Position numbers and translations under genes: made by a program. From Sphingobacterium allocomposti (GTDB lineage: Bacteria > Bacteroidota > Bacteroidia > Sphingobacteriales > Sphingobacteriaceae), in contig NZ_VNHX01000021.1 of the NCBI RefSeq assembly GCF_008124885.1, positions 1 through 64,000 of the forward strand: DNA of 64,000 nucleotides, written 5' to 3'. Positions 9,421 through 18,208 of this stretch are shown in pieces. Within the stretch, counting starts at the first letter, position 1; each line of letters starts with the position of its first letter. The notes below the pieces were generated by a model, which had not been told where the DNA came from, ran no database searches, and worked only from the letters and a program-made list of their open reading frames with translations.

Positions 9421-12400
9421 CTAGAATTTTAAGTTTACACCCAACGTAAATCCAGCCGTAGCTGGCACACCTGCATAATCGATACCGACCGAACCAGAGC
9501 CTACCACCCCTGCACCTGCGGCGGAGGTCTCGGGATCTACCCCAGAGTAATTTGTTAAGAGCCACAGATTGGTTCCCATTGCATTAAACGTTGCCCCTTT
9601 TATAAATTTCGACTTCGCCAACATCGCTTTGGGCAATGAATAACTTAAACTGACCGAACGCAGCCTGAACCAGTTGACGTTTTCGATAAAATGCGGCGTG
9701 TGTTTCGCATAAACATCTTTGTAATATGCTTCGCTAGCTACAACGTCGCGGGTCACAGCCTCGTACTGTCTGGTGTCGGGATTGAGAGCCATCCCCGAAA
9801 ACTGGATAGTTTCTCCTCTGTTGGCCGTCTGTTTGCTCGTTCCATACACAGTCATTAAGTACTCGGAAGCATTGTAAACGTCTCCCCCTTTACGGAAATC
9901 AAATAAAAAGGATAGATCCCAATTTTTGTAAGTCAAAGAGTTGTTCCATCCACCTATAAAATCGGGCTCACGGTTACCGACGTACGTAGTTGTCGAAGAC
10001 GATGTCAGCGGCATCCCCGTGTTCCAGTCCAACAACAGGTTACCTTCCGCATCCCTTTGCCATACCGATCCGCTTATCCCCATGAAATCTCCATTATTAT
10101 ATGATGCCGCTTTCCCTGTTCCGACTTGGACATCTGTGACATACAAGATGTCTAATCCGCCAATCAGTTCCGCCACGCGTCCGTTATTATGAGAGAGATT
10201 CAGCATGGTATTCCATGCGAATTCACCCCGCTTAACCGGTGTCGCAGTCAACGACAATTCAAACCCTTCGTTATTTAACTCGCCGATATTATAGTATGTT
10301 AGAATGTATCCTGTTGCATTGGAAACGCGCGGCTGCAAAATCTGATCGACTGAATTTGTCTTATAGTATGTAAACTCCAATCCGATCGCATTCTTTAAAA
10401 AACGTAAGTCCGCACCGATTTCGAACGAGTTCGTACGTTCGGGCTTCAATTGATCATTACCACGCGTCCAATGATTTCTAAACCCTCCGCCTATGGTCAG
10501 TTCCGGACCGAAAAGACCTGTGGTGGTCACATACGCCGGAGCATCTTTTCCTACCGACGCCCACGACGACCGGATTTTACCGTAGGTCAGGATATCATTC
10601 TTCTCAAACAGTTCCGTAAATATTAAAGATCCGGACAAAGACGGATAGAAGAATGAACGGTTCTGTACCGGCAAAGTTGATGACCAGTCGTTTCGACCAG
10701 TCGCATTCAAATACGCTATACCTTTGTACCCCACACGGAAATCGCCATATACACCCACGATGCGCCGGTTATTATGCACCTGCGTATAATACTTGTTTTC
10801 ATTTTTAAAATTCTCCATACTCTCGAATCCGGCCAACTCAAAACTTTCGCCACGCAGTGAGGACGATTTTATCTTAGTATCTTCCGCATTATTACCGATC
10901 AACAAATTGAAGTCCCAATCATTAAACTGTTTTTTAAAGTTCAACATCAAGTTGCTGTTCAGGTATTGATATTTTTTGTCCGTATTGGACATCATACCAT
11001 TCTGCCATGCTAATTTCACACTCGACCCGGGAGAAACGAGTGTATTGAACTGAGAAGTATAATTATCGACGCCTAATCGGTAGGTAATATCGAACCAATC
11101 TGTTACATTAATATTGGTGTAGATATTTCCCAAGATGCGATCGGTTTTATCCGTTTGTGGATTTTTATAGATTAACCAGTAAGGATTGTCAGTGTTGTTC
11201 TCTAAAGCAATCTGGGGCAACAATAGCTTATTCCGCCCATCGCCCGTCAGATAGTCTTTCATATTGTCATTTCCTGGCCAGATCAGCACCGACTCCATGT
11301 ACCCGTTTCCAGACGACCCCCACAGTCCAGAGCCTGTCAACGTCTTACGCGTATCGCTTAGGGAGTAAGATGCGTTCGCACCAAAGGTAAATTTCCCCAG
11401 CTTCTGCTCCCCGTTGAAGCGCACGGTTGACCGATTGAAGTCCGTTGTAGGCACTACGCCTGTTTGGTAGATATTCGATCCTGACAGGTAGAAGTTTCCT
11501 TTGGCTGATCCCCCGGATATGTTGAAGGAATTATCATACACGTTGGCTACTTCGTAGAAGTCTTTCATGTTGTTATATCGCGTCTCGCCGTCGGCGAAAG
11601 CATCTCCCCACGATTCGAACGTCTGACCGACAAAGGCTCCATTATAATAGGATCCTTGCTTATATCGTGCCTGCTGTTCAGGAAGTTTATTCACCCAGTT
11701 TACGCCAAAACGGGAGCTTATCCCGACCTGCGTGCTACCTTCTGCTCCTTTTTTGGTTGTAATAACGATCGCTCCCGCCGCCGCGCGCAAACCATACAAG
11801 GCCGCAGCCGCCGGACCTTTCAAAACAGACATAGACTCAATATCTTCCGGGTTAATATCCAAGGCTCTATTTCCATTGGTTGTCGAGATATTTGTATTAC
11901 CGTCGAACGCCGAGTTATCCCCTTGTCCGGTGGAATTGTCCATGGGGATCCCATCGATCACAAACAAGGGCTGGTTGTCTCTTTCCAACGACGTACCTCC
12001 ACGGATTACAATGTTTGCCGACGCGCCTGGAGCCCCGCCGGAATTCGTTACATTGACGCCGGCAATCTTACCGTTTAAAGAATTAATGACATTTGGGTTC
12101 TTATTTTTCATCAATTCGTCGGCCTTGATATCTTGCACAGCGTAGCCGAGGGCTTTTTTCTCTTTCTTAATCCCCAACGCTGTCACAACAACCTCGTCGA
12201 TGGCCGTATCGTCGCCGTCCAATCGAACCGTTAGCTGATTTGATGTGGCAAGTACGTCTTTCGTTTTAAATCCGACCGCAGAAAAACGCAACGTACTAGC
12301 GGCGGGCGCCGTCAGAAAAAAACGTCCGTTCTCATCGGTCTGAACAGCGGTTGTCGAACCAACGACAGCCACAGTGACGCCGGATATTGGTCCCGACGCA

Positions 12401-12552
12401 TCCCGAACAGTTCCCGAAATCTGATTTTGAATAACAACACTTGCTTTAGGGAAGATTGCCCGCTTCGTCTCCGTATTGGTCGGTCGAAACCCAGCATACG
12501 TGCCATGCATGGCACACCCGAAAGCCACTGTTAAAAGTAGAGCTTTGTTCAT
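9421..12552 (-). CDS. SusC/RagA-family TonB-linked outer membrane protein
   Basis: A 1043-residue TonB-dependent importer, second SusC of the window. It has a signal peptide, a carboxypeptidase-regulatory-like domain (about residues 44-115, ISGTVRDASGPISGVTVAVVG), and a plug domain with VVTALGIKKEKKALGYAVQ, LFVIDGIPMDN and MSVLKGPAAAALYGLRAAAGAI (about 120-275). A long barrel ends in a short C-terminal beta strand (TLGVNLKF). The GIKKEKKALGYAVQ variant is the common SusC subtype, unlike the first SusC here (EFGVKRTGRAVG), so the two pairs are not recent duplicates and probably import different ligands. The 194 nt upstream carry no clear promoter box. Confidence 0.95.
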   Translation of the reverse strand: MNKALLLTVAFGCAMHGTYAGFRPTNTETKRAIFPKASVVIQNQISGTVRDASGPISGVTVAVVGSTTAVQTDENGRFFLTAPAASTLRFSAVGFKTKDVLATSNQLTVRLDGDDTAIDEVVVTALGIKKEKKALGYAVQDIKADELMKNKNPNVINSLNGKIAGVNVTNSGGAPGASANIVIRGGTSLERDNQPLFVIDGIPMDNSTGQGDNSAFDGNTNISTTNGNRALDINPEDIESMSVLKGPAAAALYGLRAAAGAIVITTKKGAEGSTQVGISSRFGVNWVNKLPEQQARYKQGSYYNGAFVGQTFESWGDAFADGETRYNNMKDFYEVANVYDNSFNISGGSAKGNFYLSGSNIYQTGVVPTTDFNRSTVRFNGEQKLGKFTFGANASYSLSDTRKTLTGSGLWGSSGNGYMESVLIWPGNDNMKDYLTGDGRNKLLLPQIALENNTDNPYWLIYKNPQTDKTDRILGNIYTNINVTDWFDITYRLGVDNYTSQFNTLVSPGSSVKLAWQNGMMSNTDKKYQYLNSNLMLNFKKQFNDWDFNLLIGNNAEDTKIKSSSLRGESFELAGFESMENFKNENKYYTQVHNNRRIVGVYGDFRVGYKGIAYLNATGRNDWSSTLPVQNRSFFYPSLSGSLIFTELFEKNDILTYGKIRSSWASVGKDAPAYVTTTGLFGPELTIGGGFRNHWTRGNDQLKPERTNSFEIGADLRFLKNAIGLEFTYYKTNSVDQILQPRVSNATGYILTYYNIGELNNEGFELSLTATPVKRGEFAWNTMLNLSHNNGRVAELIGGLDILYVTDVQVGTGKAASYNNGDFMGISGSVWQRDAEGNLLLDWNTGMPLTSSSTTTYVGNREPDFIGGWNNSLTYKNWDLSFLFDFRKGGDVYNASEYLMTVYGTSKQTANRGETIQFSGMALNPDTRQYEAVTRDVVASEAYYKDVYAKHTPHFIENVNWFRLRSVSLSYSLPKAMLAKSKFIKGATFNAMGTNLWLLTNYSGVDPETSAAGAGVVGSGSVGIDYAGVPATAGFTLGVNLKF

Positions 12553-12746
12553 ATTAGTTTGTTTGGGTTAATTCATAAAAAGGCTTATGCAGTCTTTCGT
12601 TTTTTCGAAACAATACTAGAACATTTTTAACAAAAACGCAAGATTTTGCATGTAATATTTCACAAAAAGCGACAAAAGTTACAAAAAAGGGAATTAGGAG
12701 GCTTTAGAAAAAGGCAAAAACAGGCAAACACCCGACCAGAACAGCA

Positions 12747-13412
12747 TCAATTCAGAACCAAAGTCGCCTGCAATCCCAAATTCAGGCGTAATTGGTTCAT
12801 AAACTCATCGCCGGGGTCTGATTTTTGGGTCACATAGGCAGGATCGGTCTCTTTCCACCAGGTTGTATTCTTGAAAACTTGATATTCGTGATGCCCTATC
12901 ACATGTTCGATCGGATATTTGGCCATCAAATACTGTATTAAAGCAGTATTGGCCTGTAACTGTGCTTCCGTGAGCGGGTGGCGGGCAGATCCAATATTCT
13001 CAATGCCTATTGCACAATAGTTCAGCCCAATGGTATGGCGCGCAAACATGGTTTCCGGCAACAACTGAAAGATAGTACCATCGCGTCCGATGACAAACTG
13101 AGCAGAAACATTCAATGCGCTGGCTTTTTGCAAATTCGGTCTTCCGGGCAGCTGAACGGGGTCGAACACCCGGATAGTCTTGTCGACAGACAACACCTCC
13201 GTCCAATGTACAACAACCATCTTTGGGACAATCTCTAAAGAAGGCGCTTTAATCCCATGTCTATTTTTCAGATATTCCAAAGAAAGCTTCTCCCGTTGTG
13301 CATTCCATGTAATCGGACGCTGCACAATGTTTGGACGCTCCTGTGCGCTGGTTAACGTCCACACTCCCCACACCAAAACCGTCGCCAACAGGCCTTTTAT
13401 CCTCTTCCTCAT
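12747..13412 (-). CDS. Secreted N-acetylmuramoyl-L-alanine amidase (Amidase_2)
   Basis: A 221-residue exported zinc amidase expected to cut the bond between MurNAc and the stem peptide. It has a signal peptide (about residues 1-23, cleavage near TSAQ). The Amidase_2/PGRP fold is indicated by VVVHWTE (H69, first zinc ligand), the substrate region ARHTIGLNYCAIGIENIG, VIGHHEYQ (H174) and KSDPGDEF (D199, likely third ligand). The stretch between H174 and D199 is longer than the roughly ten residues seen in AmpD-like enzymes, so the last ligand assignment is tentative. It is transcribed alone; a TAnnTTTG box ends only 4 nt before the ATG. It fits the murein-degradation theme of the neighbours. Confidence 0.87.
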   Translation of the reverse strand: MRKRIKGLLATVLVWGVWTLTSAQERPNIVQRPITWNAQREKLSLEYLKNRHGIKAPSLEIVPKMVVVHWTEVLSVDKTIRVFDPVQLPGRPNLQKASALNVSAQFVIGRDGTIFQLLPETMFARHTIGLNYCAIGIENIGSARHPLTEAQLQANTALIQYLMAKYPIEHVIGHHEYQVFKNTTWWKETDPAYVTQKSDPGDEFMNQLRLNLGLQATLVLN

Positions 13413-13416
13413 ACAA

Positions 13417-13439
13417 CAAAACTACCTAAAAATTTTAGG
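13417..13439 (-). promoter_or_regulatory. Promoter box and abutting palindrome of the amidase gene
   Basis: TAGTTTTG (13417-13424, minus strand) is a perfect -7 element only 4 nt from the ATG, predicting a leaderless transcript. Directly upstream lies the perfect palindrome CCTAAAA-A-TTTTAGG (13425-13439), positioned where a repressor or activator would touch RNA polymerase. Confidence 0.5.
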
Positions 13440-13465
13440 CAGTTCTGTAAAGAGTTAGTTATAAA

Positions 13466-15115
13466 CTAGATAACAGACTTAGCGATATAATCGCTTTCGT
13501 TGCTCAAACGGTCAATGGCCCGCACCGCAACGGCCCGTAGCTTCTGTCCATTTTTCTCTTTCGGAAAGCTCTTCTCCGTTTGGTCTCTATCCAGAATTTC
13601 GTACTCCCATGTTTCTCCGTACTGCGCGTATGCCACCCACTGAAACACCTCGTCGGGCTGCTTATGCAACCATTTGGCAAATACGCTGCTGGTCTGTTTT
13701 GTCAAGAGCAACGTCGGAGCTAACAATGGATTGGCCTTAAGCCAAGGCGAACGTGGAACCAGTGCTTTCTGTTGATAAGGACCGGATTTGATCGCATGAA
13801 CCATGGCCGGACTCTTCGTAAGTCCCGCTATACTCCAATGGATAGCACCCACGCTTTTCGGAATAAGCTGGCGCGTTGCCTCAATCTGGCGGACGATCTC
13901 CTGCGGCCTGTTCGGGCTCCTAACCTCTACGGTGTTCAATCCCGGCCACAAATGACGTTGCTGCGTATTTTCCGATTCCCACCACTGCAGCAATGCGGTA
14001 AAACTCTGTCGCGCCGGCTCGATCGGCCAATACAGCTGCGGAGCAAAATAGTCGACCCACCCCTTGTTAAGCCATAATTTAGCATCGGCGTAGAGCTCGT
14101 CGTACTGTGAAGATCCAGTAACGCCTGCCGGATAACCCGGCTTCCATATTCCGAAAGGGCTGATACCAAACTTGACGTGGTTCTTTTCCGCTTTTATTGA
14201 ACGATATATACGTTCTACAAATCTATTCACGTTGTCCCGCCGCCAGTCGGCCCGGGAAAGCGTTCCTCCGGCTCTTCGGTATGCGTTCCAAGAAACATCA
14301 TCGGGAAAATCAGCCCCTCCGTTATAGCTTGCATATGGATAAAAGTAGTCGTCAAAATGTACGCCATCGATGTTATAGCGTTTGACAATGTCCAGCACTA
14401 CATTGGCTGCATGATCCTGCGTTTTAGGATTTGCCGGATCGAACCAGTACATCCCATTCTTTAGACGAACGGTCATCTCTGGCGCCTTTCGTACCATCGA
14501 CTCAGACGTGACAGCACCTCCCGCCGAATGGTGAGCACGATACGGATTCAGCCAAACGTGCAGCTCCATACCCCTTTTGTGTGCCTCCTCCACCCAGAAC
14601 TCCAACGGATCATAATACGGCGAAGGCCGCTTTCCTGTTACTCCCGTCAGAAAATATGACCATGGCTCGTGAGGACTATCGTACAGCGCATCGGCCGACG
14701 GCCTCACTTGAAAAATAACAGCATTAAAATGATTATCTTTGAGAAAATCCAACAGTTGAATAGCTTCACGCTTTTGCGATTCTGTCGCATAATTGTTTTT
14801 TGTAGGCCAATTTATATTGGCTACCGTCGCCACCCAGGCCCCGCGGAACTCCCGATTTACGACAGGAAGATTCACCCGCAAAGGGACGTCAACGGCTTCT
14901 TTCCCTGCTGCCGGAACAGGCTTGGTAGCCGGCGGAACTGTCGCAGCGACCGTAGCGGGCAATACAGGGCTAACAGTGTCTGCCTTTACCACCTCAACGG
15001 CAGGAGACTTGAGCTCTTTAGCAGACTTCTTATTTTTACGGGATGCGCACGAAAATAGCACAATCGAAAACAAGAACGCTAAGACCGTAATACTTTTTAT
15101 CGGTTTTAAATTCAT
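13466..15115 (-). CDS. GHL10-type (DUF187) glycoside hydrolase-like lipoprotein
   Basis: A lipoprotein of about 549 residues with a glycoside-hydrolase-like TIM barrel (GHL10, formerly DUF187). The ATG at 15115 gives a signal peptide with lipobox LFSC; the upstream frame lacks one. A low-complexity Ala/Pro/Thr/Val linker (about residues 30-70) leads to the barrel, which starts with REFRGAWVATVANINWP. It contains FQVRPSADALY, ELHVWLNPYRAH, YNIDGVHFDDYFYPY, HVKFGISPFGIW and DYFAPQLYWPIE. The acidic residues in HFDDYFYP are the probable catalytic site. Homologues such as DigH of E. coli act on denuded murein glycan, which agrees with the flanking amidase and NagA, but this specific activity is inference. 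The C-terminal part looks like a fibronectin-type domain. Confidence 0.85.
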   Translation of the reverse strand: MNLKPIKSITVLAFLFSIVLFSCASRKNKKSAKELKSPAVEVVKADTVSPVLPATVAATVPPATKPVPAAGKEAVDVPLRVNLPVVNREFRGAWVATVANINWPTKNNYATESQKREAIQLLDFLKDNHFNAVIFQVRPSADALYDSPHEPWSYFLTGVTGKRPSPYYDPLEFWVEEAHKRGMELHVWLNPYRAHHSAGGAVTSESMVRKAPEMTVRLKNGMYWFDPANPKTQDHAANVVLDIVKRYNIDGVHFDDYFYPYASYNGGADFPDDVSWNAYRRAGGTLSRADWRRDNVNRFVERIYRSIKAEKNHVKFGISPFGIWKPGYPAGVTGSSQYDELYADAKLWLNKGWVDYFAPQLYWPIEPARQSFTALLQWWESENTQQRHLWPGLNTVEVRSPNRPQEIVRQIEATRQLIPKSVGAIHWSIAGLTKSPAMVHAIKSGPYQQKALVPRSPWLKANPLLAPTLLLTKQTSSVFAKWLHKQPDEVFQWVAYAQYGETWEYEILDRDQTEKSFPKEKNGQKLRAVAVRAIDRLSNESDYIAKSVI

Positions 15116-15121
15116 AGGATA

Positions 15122-15129
15122 CAAAACTA
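15122..15129 (-). promoter_or_regulatory. -7 promoter box of the GHL10 gene
   Basis: TAGTTTTG on the minus strand is a perfect TAnnTTTG element. Only 6 nt separate it from the ATG at 15115, so transcription would start at or just before the start codon. Confidence 0.55.
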
Positions 15130-15188
15130 CACTTTTCCGTATATAACAACGAAACATCCCCTCTTTTCTATATATAGGCACGAGAAAA

Positions 15189-16307
15189 TTACACGACCTG
15201 TTCCCCTTCAAAATAAACGGTCTTTACCTGAAAATCTTCATCAAAAACCAAAACATTTGCCACCGCATCTCTTCCGAGATGACCTATATCGGTCCTTCCA
15301 ATGACCTGTGCTGGGTAGAGCGTTGCCATACGTATCGCCTCGTCCAGGGGGATTCCGACTTTCGTAACGCTATTTTCAATGGCTTGTAAAAGTGTTAATG
15401 CCGACCCGCTCAATGTGCCGTCAGGCAAAACATAATGATCTTGCTTAAAAACGTGTTGATAAATCCCGTTATCACATGCCCCTACGGCATCCGTGATTAA
15501 AAATAGACGGCGCCCCAACATCCGTTTGCTGAACTTGACAGCTTCGTAATCCACATGTATGCCGTCCACAATGATAGATACGGCGACATTGTGGTCAGCG
15601 AATATCGCACCCGGAAGCCCCGTATCCCGATGGTGCAAGGGCGACATCGCATTCCAAAGATGTGTCGCAGCGCGTATCCCTTTGCTAAATCCCTGCATTC
15701 CTTGACGAAAGGACGCGGCGCTATGGCCCGCGCTGAGCAGGATACCGCGTTCAAGCAGCAATCGTATACAGACGTCGTCCATTATCTCGGGGGCAACAGT
15801 CATCATTTTTACTGTCCCGCTGTCCTCGCTAAAAAGATCATAGATGTGATCGGGCGTCGGATTCAAAATAAGTTCCGCAGGGTGAGCGCCCCGCTTGGCC
15901 GGATTCAGAAAGGGTCCTTCTAGATGTAACCCGAGGGAGGCACGGGGCTGTGCTTCCTGAAACGCGCGGATTCCCTCCTTAAAAATAGACAGGGTATTGG
16001 TGGCGAGCGTCAACATAAACGACGTGCAACCTTGGGCGAGCAGGCTCTTTTCAATGCGGCGTATACACTCGACGGTAAGATCGGCAGAGAAAAGATCCTT
16101 CCCTGTCCCATAGATCTGCAGGTCAATAAGCCCGGCGCAGACGTTGGCCTGGTGCATATCTACCCTGTCGACATTTTCTGGCAGTGCGTACTCGGGAAAT
16201 ATTCCATGGATTCTGTCGCCTTGCATTACCAAAGCATGGTCTAAAAAAATAGTATCCCCATTAAAAATCCGTCCATTGACCAATGCGGTCTTCTTTGTTT
16301 CCATCAT
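15189..16307 (-). CDS. nagA: N-acetylglucosamine-6-phosphate deacetylase
   Basis: A 372-residue cytoplasmic amidohydrolase that converts GlcNAc-6-P to glucosamine-6-P and acetate, the entry step of amino-sugar catabolism and murein recycling. Diagnostic motifs are GLHLEGPFLNPAKRGAH (metal ligand E130), SAGHS (H195), ATHLWNAMSPLHHR (H216), VDGIHVD (H251) and the catalytic ITDAVGA (D273). At the usual first metal motif it has DLQIYG rather than an HxH pair; E. coli NagA also lacks HxH there, so a single-metal enzyme is expected. Length matches the family (about 380). It lies 73 nt upstream of the GHL10 gene on the same strand and may be read through into it. Confidence 0.93.
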   Translation of the reverse strand: MMETKKTALVNGRIFNGDTIFLDHALVMQGDRIHGIFPEYALPENVDRVDMHQANVCAGLIDLQIYGTGKDLFSADLTVECIRRIEKSLLAQGCTSFMLTLATNTLSIFKEGIRAFQEAQPRASLGLHLEGPFLNPAKRGAHPAELILNPTPDHIYDLFSEDSGTVKMMTVAPEIMDDVCIRLLLERGILLSAGHSAASFRQGMQGFSKGIRAATHLWNAMSPLHHRDTGLPGAIFADHNVAVSIIVDGIHVDYEAVKFSKRMLGRRLFLITDAVGACDNGIYQHVFKQDHYVLPDGTLSGSALTLLQAIENSVTKVGIPLDEAIRMATLYPAQVIGRTDIGHLGRDAVANVLVFDEDFQVKTVYFEGEQVV

Positions 16308-16400
16308 AACTTGTTTTTTATATAAGCCGGCCTATTTTAGGTCTGTAGTCTAATTTACTACTTTTGTTTTACACAGCACATACGAACGTGATTTGTAAGA

Positions 16401-16566
16401 AGGCTTATGGCAAATGGCAGATAGCTATAAGCCGTGAAGTTCTTAATTTGTAAAGTCGTTGAGGGAAGCTAATGGCTAATAGCAGATGGCAGATGGCTGT
16501 AAGCCGTGAAGGCGTTGATTTGTGAAGTCGTTTAGGGAAGCTAATGGCTAATAGCAGATGGCAGAT
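16401..16566 (+). repeat. Composite intergenic repeat, locus a: two 72-bp units
   Basis: Two nearly identical 72-bp units, starting AAGCCGTGAAG at 16429 and 16501, follow a partial unit. Each contains GTCGTT, GGGAAGCTAATGGC and AGCAGATGGCAGAT words. Related units occur near 27.7, 51.2 and 57.3 kb, always between genes. The spacer 16308-16736 holds no gene beyond this repeat and the adjoining palindrome. Confidence 0.85.
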
Positions 16567-16602
16567 AGCTGTGGAGACGCAGGATCTTGCGTCTCCACAG
16601 CT
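16567..16602. repeat. 36-nt palindrome with perfect 15-bp arms
   Basis: Arms AGCTGTGGAGACGCA and TGCGTCTCCACAGCT are perfect inverse copies around GGATCT. The core GAGACGCA..TGCGTCTC recurs at 57137-57158 next to the same repeat family. It could form a cruciform, or a strong RNA hairpin on either strand. Confidence 0.9.
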
Positions 16603-16736
16603 AAATTCTCACTTCCAATCACGAATAACGGGAACTCACTTTTTGATATTCGGATTCTGCGTTGTAAATTAGCTTCGTGAAGCCACGTGATATTCAACCG
16701 AAACTATCCAAGTCCTCCAGGTTCAACAGGAGAGCG

Positions 16737-16811
16737 ATGCTTGTGATGAACATTATCGCCGTTACACTGTTTATTTTGGCTATTATCTATAAACTATTTT
16801 TTTCTAAATAA
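16737..16811 (+). CDS. 24-residue single-span membrane microprotein
   Basis: A very short open frame, MLVMNIIAVTLFILAIIYKL followed by FFSK, begins with an ATG preceded 5-10 nt upstream by AGGAGA, an unusually good ribosome binding site for this phylum. An internal ATG at 16746 would give 21 residues. The product would be almost entirely one hydrophobic helix with a basic C-terminus, like known regulatory or assembly microproteins of the inner membrane. It ends 6 nt before ridA, so translation of the two may be coupled. It has no identifiable family. Coding status rests on the ribosome binding site, composition and spacing only. Confidence 0.5.
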   Translation: MLVMNIIAVTLFILAIIYKLFFSK

Positions 16812-16817
16812 TCAACT

Positions 16818-17207
16818 ATGTTGCAGAAACAGATCTTAAATACAGAAAACGCTCCTGCCGCTATTGGCCCCTATAACCAAGCGGTCAAAGCCGGCGGCAC
16901 GTTATATGTCTCCGGACAGATCCCGTTAATACCCGAAACTATGGAACTGGTGAATACGGGCGTTGCCGACGAAACGCATCAGGTGCTAAGAAACGTACAG
17001 GCAATTTTAGAACACGCAGGATATACGTTGGATGATGTCGTTAAAGCGAGTATTTTTATTGCTGACATGGCAGATTTCGCAACGATCAACGAAGTCTACT
17101 CGCAGTACTTCCAGCAAAACCAACCGGCCAGGGAGTGTGTCGCTGTAAAGACACTTCCGAAGAACGTCAATGTGGAGATTTCCGTTATTGCCTGGAAAGC
17201 CGAATAA
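16818..17207 (+). CDS. ridA: RidA-family enamine/imine deaminase
   Basis: A 129-residue member of the YjgF/YER057c/UK114 family that hydrolyses reactive 2-aminoacrylate and related enamines released by PLP enzymes. It has the full family pattern: APAAIGPYNQAV, LYVSGQIPL, VKASIFIADMADFATINEVY, and the active-site Arg105 (QPARECVAV) and Glu120 (VNVEISVIA) at the E. coli RidA positions. It should act as a cytoplasmic homotrimer. The ATG at 16818 lies 6 nt after a microprotein frame, and the transporter gene follows 3 nt downstream. A serine dehydratase, a source of 2-aminoacrylate, is encoded about 12 kb away. Confidence 0.93.
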   Translation: MLQKQILNTENAPAAIGPYNQAVKAGGTLYVSGQIPLIPETMELVNTGVADETHQVLRNVQAILEHAGYTLDDVVKASIFIADMADFATINEVYSQYFQQNQPARECVAVKTLPKNVNVEISVIAWKAE

Positions 17208-17210
17208 CCT

Positions 17211-18140
17211 GTGGAATATCAAAAAAAGACACCGACGAGCCGCAGAAGTTATTTTCTAGCGGCTTTTTTAGCCCCCTTGATGTGGGGCTTTATGGCTATT
17301 CCTGTGCGCTGGGTTAAAGAGTGGCCGGCAGAAGACATTTTAAACTTCCGGATTCTGTCAGCGTTGGTCGTCCTATGGTCGTTCATTCTACTATTCCGGC
17401 GACGTGCCCTCCGGAAAGATATGCAATACTTCAGATCACTTCCCGCGGCAGAAAAGACGAAAGCGGTCTGGCTAACCCTGTTGGCGTCAATCTTCATTTT
17501 TGGCAACTGGTACACCTATATCTATACGATTAATAGTATCAGCGTCCAGTCGGCGGCATTCGCGTACCTGATCTGTCCATTGATCACGACCTTGTGCGCC
17601 TTTTTTCTTCTCCGTGAACAGCTATCCGGTATCAAATGGGCCGCATTGGCGCTGGCACTGGTCAGTGTCAGCCTATTGGCCAGCGGGTCGTTTGTGGACG
17701 GGCTGTGGTCACTGGCCATTGCTGCATTCTACGCATTTTACCTGATCACACAGCGTGTGCTACAAGGGTTTGACAAACTCCATATCCTTGCTGCCCAGTT
17801 AACAATCTGCAGTATCTTTCTCGTGCCCATCCTCTTCATACAAGGTCACCCCGTTCCCGGGGACCTCACCTTTTGGGCAGCCATCATCTTCATTGCTGTC
17901 GTATTCACCATTATCCCTTTGTTCCTGAGCATGTATGCGCTGACCCGTATATCATCAAGCACGACGGGGATTCTGCTGTATGTCAATCCGCTCATAGCCT
18001 TCGGACTGGCCCTATTCTACTTTAAAGAGCCCATGGATCCACATAAATATCTTGCTTACGGCATTTTATTGGTGGCTATTGTGTTATTCAACGGACAGAC
18101 GATACGCAAAATACTTCTGCCGCAGCGAAGACAGCATTAG
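17211..18140 (+). CDS. EamA/RarD-family transporter
   Basis: A 309-residue inner-membrane protein of the drug/metabolite transporter superfamily, with about ten predicted membrane helices in two EamA repeats. The first runs from FLAAFLAPLMWGFMAIPVRW to LLREQLSGIKWAALALALVSV, the second from GLWSLAIAAFYAFYLITQRVL to the C-terminus. The first helix and spacing resemble RarD. The frame starts with GTG at 17211, 3 nt after the ridA stop, and no better ATG exists before the first helix. Co-transcription with ridA suggests export of an amino-acid-like or toxic metabolite, but the substrate is unknown. Confidence 0.88.
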   Translation: MEYQKKTPTSRRSYFLAAFLAPLMWGFMAIPVRWVKEWPAEDILNFRILSALVVLWSFILLFRRRALRKDMQYFRSLPAAEKTKAVWLTLLASIFIFGNWYTYIYTINSISVQSAAFAYLICPLITTLCAFFLLREQLSGIKWAALALALVSVSLLASGSFVDGLWSLAIAAFYAFYLITQRVLQGFDKLHILAAQLTICSIFLVPILFIQGHPVPGDLTFWAAIIFIAVVFTIIPLFLSMYALTRISSSTTGILLYVNPLIAFGLALFYFKEPMDPHKYLAYGILLVAIVLFNGQTIRKILLPQRRQH

Positions 18141-18208
18141 TCGTCTGTCCGCGGCAAAAAAGTTCGGGCAAAAGATAGCAGAATTCCTTAAATTAGCCAT
18201 TCTTACGC

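Noticed and set aside
16357..16364. TACTTTTG on the plus strand as a promoter for ridA
   Set aside because: It lies about 370 nt from the first plausible plus-strand start, with a repeat and a strong palindrome in between, so the assignment is not supported.
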